In this document: piece after piece, positions 61,462 to 64,000 of the stretch
How positions within the stretch are numbered: position 1 is the stretch's first letter
How the letters are laid out: the number at the start of each line of letters is the position of its first letter
NCBI GenBank assembly: GCA_017474925.1
Contig: JAFVGN010000060.1
Location: 16,802-80,801 of the forward strand
Length of the DNA stretch: 64,000 nt
From: Prevotella sp.
GTDB taxonomy: Bacteria > Bacteroidota > Bacteroidia > Bacteroidales > Bacteroidaceae
Direction of reading: 5' to 3'
Made by a program: the position numbers and the translations under genes
Notes under the pieces: model-generated
Seen by the model: only the letters and a program-made list of their open reading frames with translations
Databases searched by the model: none
Told to the model about the DNA's origin: nothing

Positions 61462-62574
61462 ATGAAAAAGTACAGCAAACTGATTATTGCAGCGGTGATA
61501 GCGCTGATTTTCATTGGAACATTCGTGTTCTTATGGCAAAAGAGCCAGCCAAAGGACATCGTGTATCAGACGTTTACCCCTACGAAAAATGACGTCCGTA
61601 AGACTACCATTATTACTGGTAAGATAGAACCCCGTAATGAGGTAAATATCAAACCTCAGATATCGGGAATTATCACAGAACTATTGAAGGAACCCGGTCA
61701 GATGGTGCAACAGGGCGAGGTCATTGCCAAGGTGAAGGTGATTCCCGACATGGGGCAGTTGTCGAGCGCTGAGGCTCGAGTGCGTCTGGCCGACATCAAC
61801 ATGAAGCAGTCACAAGTCGATTTTGACCGAATGAAAACGCTCTATGACAAGGAATTGGTGTCTGCAGATGAGTTTGAGAAGATGCGTCAGAAGCTGCAGC
61901 AGTCCAAGGAGGAAGTGACGGCCGCACAAGATGCCCTCCAAGTTGTGCGTGACGGTGTGTCGAAGTCGAATGCCTCTGCATCGTCGACATTGGTCAGAAG
62001 TACTATCAGCGGTGTCATTCTTGATATTCCCGTCAAGGTAGGCAACTCGGTTATTCTCAGCAACACGTTCAACGACGGTACGACCATTGCCTCAGTGGCC
62101 AACATGAACGACCTCATCTTCCGTGGCAATATTGATGAGACCGAAGTTGGGCAGTTGGTGAGCGGCATGCCCATGAAGATTACCGTTGGTGCTTTGCAGG
62201 ACTTGAAGTTCGACGCAGCCCTGGAGTATATTTCTCCGAAGGCAACGGAAAGCAACGGTGCCAACCAGTTTGAAATCAAGGCCGCTGTCCGTGTGACCAA
62301 GGATGACAAGTTGCGCTCTGGCTACTCTGCCAATGCTGAAATCGTGTTGTCACAAGTGGAAAAAGCCCTGACTATCCCTGAGAGTGCCATCGAATTCAGT
62401 GGCGACTCTACCTTCGTCTATGTGCTGGTTGGTAAAACCGATGTTCCCAAGTATGAGCGTCGGGCGGTAACCACGGGTCTCTCGGATGGTGTGAACATAG
62501 AAATCAAAAAAGGCCTTACCACCAAGGATAAGGTGCGTGGCCCTGAGGTTATTGTAGAAGAGAAGGAGGATTAA
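61462..62574 (+). CDS. MacA-like periplasmic adaptor (HlyD/RND family)
   Basis: A 370-residue adaptor with one N-terminal anchor (LIIAAVIALIFIGTFVFLW), biotinyl-lipoyl halves (VNIKPQISGIITELLKEPGQMVQQGEVIAKV and LVRSTISGVILDIPVKVGN) around an alpha-hairpin, and a membrane-proximal part with VEKALTIPESAIEF. It links the MacB-like pair to an outer-membrane TolC-type channel, whose gene is not in this window. Its stop codon lies inside the terminator hairpin. Confidence 0.92.
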   Translation: MKKYSKLIIAAVIALIFIGTFVFLWQKSQPKDIVYQTFTPTKNDVRKTTIITGKIEPRNEVNIKPQISGIITELLKEPGQMVQQGEVIAKVKVIPDMGQLSSAEARVRLADINMKQSQVDFDRMKTLYDKELVSADEFEKMRQKLQQSKEEVTAAQDALQVVRDGVSKSNASASSTLVRSTISGVILDIPVKVGNSVILSNTFNDGTTIASVANMNDLIFRGNIDETEVGQLVSGMPMKITVGALQDLKFDAALEYISPKATESNGANQFEIKAAVRVTKDDKLRSGYSANAEIVLSQVEKALTIPESAIEFSGDSTFVYVLVGKTDVPKYERRAVTTGLSDGVNIEIKKGLTTKDKVRGPEVIVEEKED

Positions 62575-62590
62575 GTTCCTCCTTCTTCTT
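62561..62590 (+). terminator. Terminator of the MacAB-like operon
   Basis: AGAAGGAGG (62561-62569) and CCTCCTTCT (62578-62586) form a perfect 9-bp stem that includes the end of the gene, followed by TCTTTT. It also lies between convergent genes. Confidence 0.7.
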
Positions 62591-62600
62591 TTATAGCTGC

Positions 62601-63824
62601 TTAGCGGATGACGACTTTCTTGCCCTGATGGATGTATAGGCCTTTAGCAGCTGGTTTCCCAGTCAGCCGACGCCCGTCTATACTATACCAGGCTCCTTCC
62701 TCCATCATATCACCGTGGATATGGCCGATGCCTGCACTGCCGTTTGCAAAGTTCTTCAGCTCGTAGAAGGCTGCATAGGGCTGTCCTGTGTTATGATTGT
62801 AGAGGGCAGCGTTCCACCAGCTGTCAGTGACGCTCTTGTTGCCATTATCTTCAGGCCACCACCAGAATAGTCCCTTTACGCTGTCGTGGTTGTTCAGTTT
62901 CGTAACTAGGTCGGCTGTAAACTGGCGCTGACCTTCTTCGGTAAGCGGATAGGTGGCAGAGTAATCGAAATCCGTACCTATATGCCACGCATAGCTGTAG
63001 CCCGTCTCGACAATCCAGATATCCTTACCGTAGTTCTTGTTCTCCAGCGTCGTCAAGGCTGTTTCCAGCGTTTCCAGCGAGCCATGATAGTCGGGATAGT
63101 AGCTCAGTCCGATGATGTCGTAATCGATGCCTGCATTTTTCATGCGGTCGAAGTAGTCTGTCAGTACGGCGGTCTTGGGCGTGCGCTCGCTGTGGATGAT
63201 GATTTTCGCGTTGGGACACTCCTCGCGACAGGCCTGACCTGCCTTCTTCAGCAGATTGAAAAAGCGGTTCCAGTTGGCGTCTGGTGAGTTGGTGTAACAG
63301 CGATTGGCGCTGGTTCCTTTGACACCCCACAGCATACCATACGAAATCTCGTTACCAGTTTGGATGAAATCGGGGGTAGCGCTAGCGGCCTTCAACTGCT
63401 GCAGACAGTCCTTGGTGTATTCATATAGCTGGGTGCCCAGTGCTTCGTTGCTGAGGCTCTTCCAAGCATTGGGAGTCCACTGCTTACCGGGGTCTGCCCA
63501 CGTGTCGCTATAGTGGAAGTCGAGCATGAAGGTCATACCCTGGTCCTTGATGCGCTTGCCCAACGCTTTGACGTAGTCCAAGTCCTGGCAGACGGCCTTG
63601 TCGTTGTCTAAGGAGGGGTCAACAAACAATCGCACACGCATAGCGTTCAATCCCTGTTCCTTGAAAAAAGTCAGGGGTTGTACGATATTGCCGTCCTTGT
63701 CTTTGTAAATGACCCCTGCATCTTCGTATTTGGTGAGCATGGAAATGTCGCCGCCAACATATTTCTGGGCAGGTGTGTTGAGAGCGGATATACAAAACAG
63801 CATGGAGAGTAGTAGTTTTTTCAT
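62601..63824 (-). CDS. GH53 endo-beta-1,4-galactanase
   Basis: A 407-residue exported enzyme that cleaves beta-1,4-galactan side chains of pectin. Signal peptide ends near TPAQ (20). The GH53 TIM barrel shows MRVRLFVDP, FMLDFHYSDTWADPGKQ, acid/base Glu159 in FIQTGNEISYG and nucleophile Glu273 in IWIVETGYSY. The end (about 375-407) is the shared tail GAWYSIDGRRLTGKPAAKGLYIHQGKKVVIR in pattern. No SusC/SusD pair is in the window, so the rest of a galactan utilisation locus, if any, lies to the right. Confidence 0.92.
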   Translation of the reverse strand: MKKLLLSMLFCISALNTPAQKYVGGDISMLTKYEDAGVIYKDKDGNIVQPLTFFKEQGLNAMRVRLFVDPSLDNDKAVCQDLDYVKALGKRIKDQGMTFMLDFHYSDTWADPGKQWTPNAWKSLSNEALGTQLYEYTKDCLQQLKAASATPDFIQTGNEISYGMLWGVKGTSANRCYTNSPDANWNRFFNLLKKAGQACREECPNAKIIIHSERTPKTAVLTDYFDRMKNAGIDYDIIGLSYYPDYHGSLETLETALTTLENKNYGKDIWIVETGYSYAWHIGTDFDYSATYPLTEEGQRQFTADLVTKLNNHDSVKGLFWWWPEDNGNKSVTDSWWNAALYNHNTGQPYAAFYELKNFANGSAGIGHIHGDMMEEGAWYSIDGRRLTGKPAAKGLYIHQGKKVVIR

Positions 63825-63888
63825 ATTCTATAGATTTAGTAGTTTGTAATATGTTTAAACACTAGTGTCTCTTAAAATTGTTTAAATT

Positions 63889-63896
63889 CAAAATTA
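63889..63896 (-). promoter_or_regulatory. Candidate -7 element for the galactanase gene
   Basis: TAATTTTG on the minus strand, 65 bases before the start; the leader contains the palindrome CACTAGTG. Confidence 0.4.
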
Positions 63897-63953
63897 AATA
63901 GTTCATGCACAACATTTTAGCTCTCCGACACCCTGTCCGGGTTTTGAAATGCA

Positions 63954-63961
63954 TACCTTTG
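63954..63961 (+). promoter_or_regulatory. -7 element for the rightward gene at the window edge
   Basis: TACCTTTG 26 bases before an ATG at 63987. Confidence 0.55.
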
Positions 63962-63986
63962 CATCCGATTCAAAATAGGAGCAGAT

Positions 63987-64000
63987 ATGCATATTGGAAA
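63987..64000 (+). CDS. Start of a gene cut by the window edge
   Basis: ATGCATATTGGAAA follows the -7 box and an AGGAG sequence six bases before the ATG, one of the few Shine-Dalgarno-like sites here. Only four codons (MHIG) are visible, so no product can be named. Confidence 0.4.

Overview
The window looks like a chromosomal segment from a member of Bacteroidales, most likely Prevotellaceae (Prevotella or Segatella type). The main reasons are the promoters, which follow the Bacteroidetes -7 consensus TAnnTTTG, often with a TTTG box about 19 to 20 bases upstream. Further support comes from lipoproteins with an acidic stretch right after the lipobox cysteine, a UpxY-type antiterminator heading a capsule locus, and secreted proteins sharing a short C-terminal tail of the kind seen in Prevotella. 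The species was not determined. I found no rRNA, tRNA, insertion sequence, integrase or CRISPR array.

Layout. 1-12.6 kb is core metabolism: a cut RlpA-like protein, glutamate dehydrogenase, a DASS-family transporter, a secreted phosphoesterase, a large two-receiver PEP/pyruvate-binding protein, an orphan AAA+ ATPase, an esterase-like fusion, aquaporin and class II aldolase. 12.8-23.4 kb is a surface-protein cluster on the plus strand: a 40-residue peptide not obvious from long reading frames, a 1288-residue lipoprotein with a fimbrillin-like head and GLUG-like repeats, a lipoprotein paralogous to that head, a tailed secreted protein, and a 1370-residue protein with twelve Ig/MBG-like repeats.

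23.5-42.8 kb is one long minus-strand capsule or exopolysaccharide operon. It starts with a UpxY antiterminator and ends with a WecA-type initiating transferase. It holds a flippase, an EpsG-like polymerase, two GT4 glycosyltransferases, a Stealth phosphotransferase, TagD and TagB/TagF-like proteins (glycerol-phosphate chemistry), three different ATP-grasp proteins, three membrane acyltransferases (two of them a tandem duplicate), a hexapeptide acyltransferase and a GNAT protein. Three relics inside it (a copy of the flippase 5' end, a tagD 5' end with a stop codon, and the 3' end of a hexapeptide acyltransferase) show how genes were inserted. In both cases the inserted gene is preceded by a partial copy of the 5' end of the gene that now follows it.

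43-54.9 kb returns to housekeeping genes: NAD(P)HX repair; hpt-adk-obgE-M23 peptidase; M23/LysM peptidase; pdxJ-DJ-1-ispD-recG; nadK. 55.1-62.6 kb carries two transporter operons. The first (ATPase, two related membrane proteins, YtrA-type GntR regulator) has a perfect palindrome at its transcription start, probably the operator of its own regulator. The second is a MacAB/LolD-like efflux set. The window closes with a GH53 endo-galactanase and the first bases of a rightward gene.

All family assignments come from reading motifs in the translated sequence; no database search was run.
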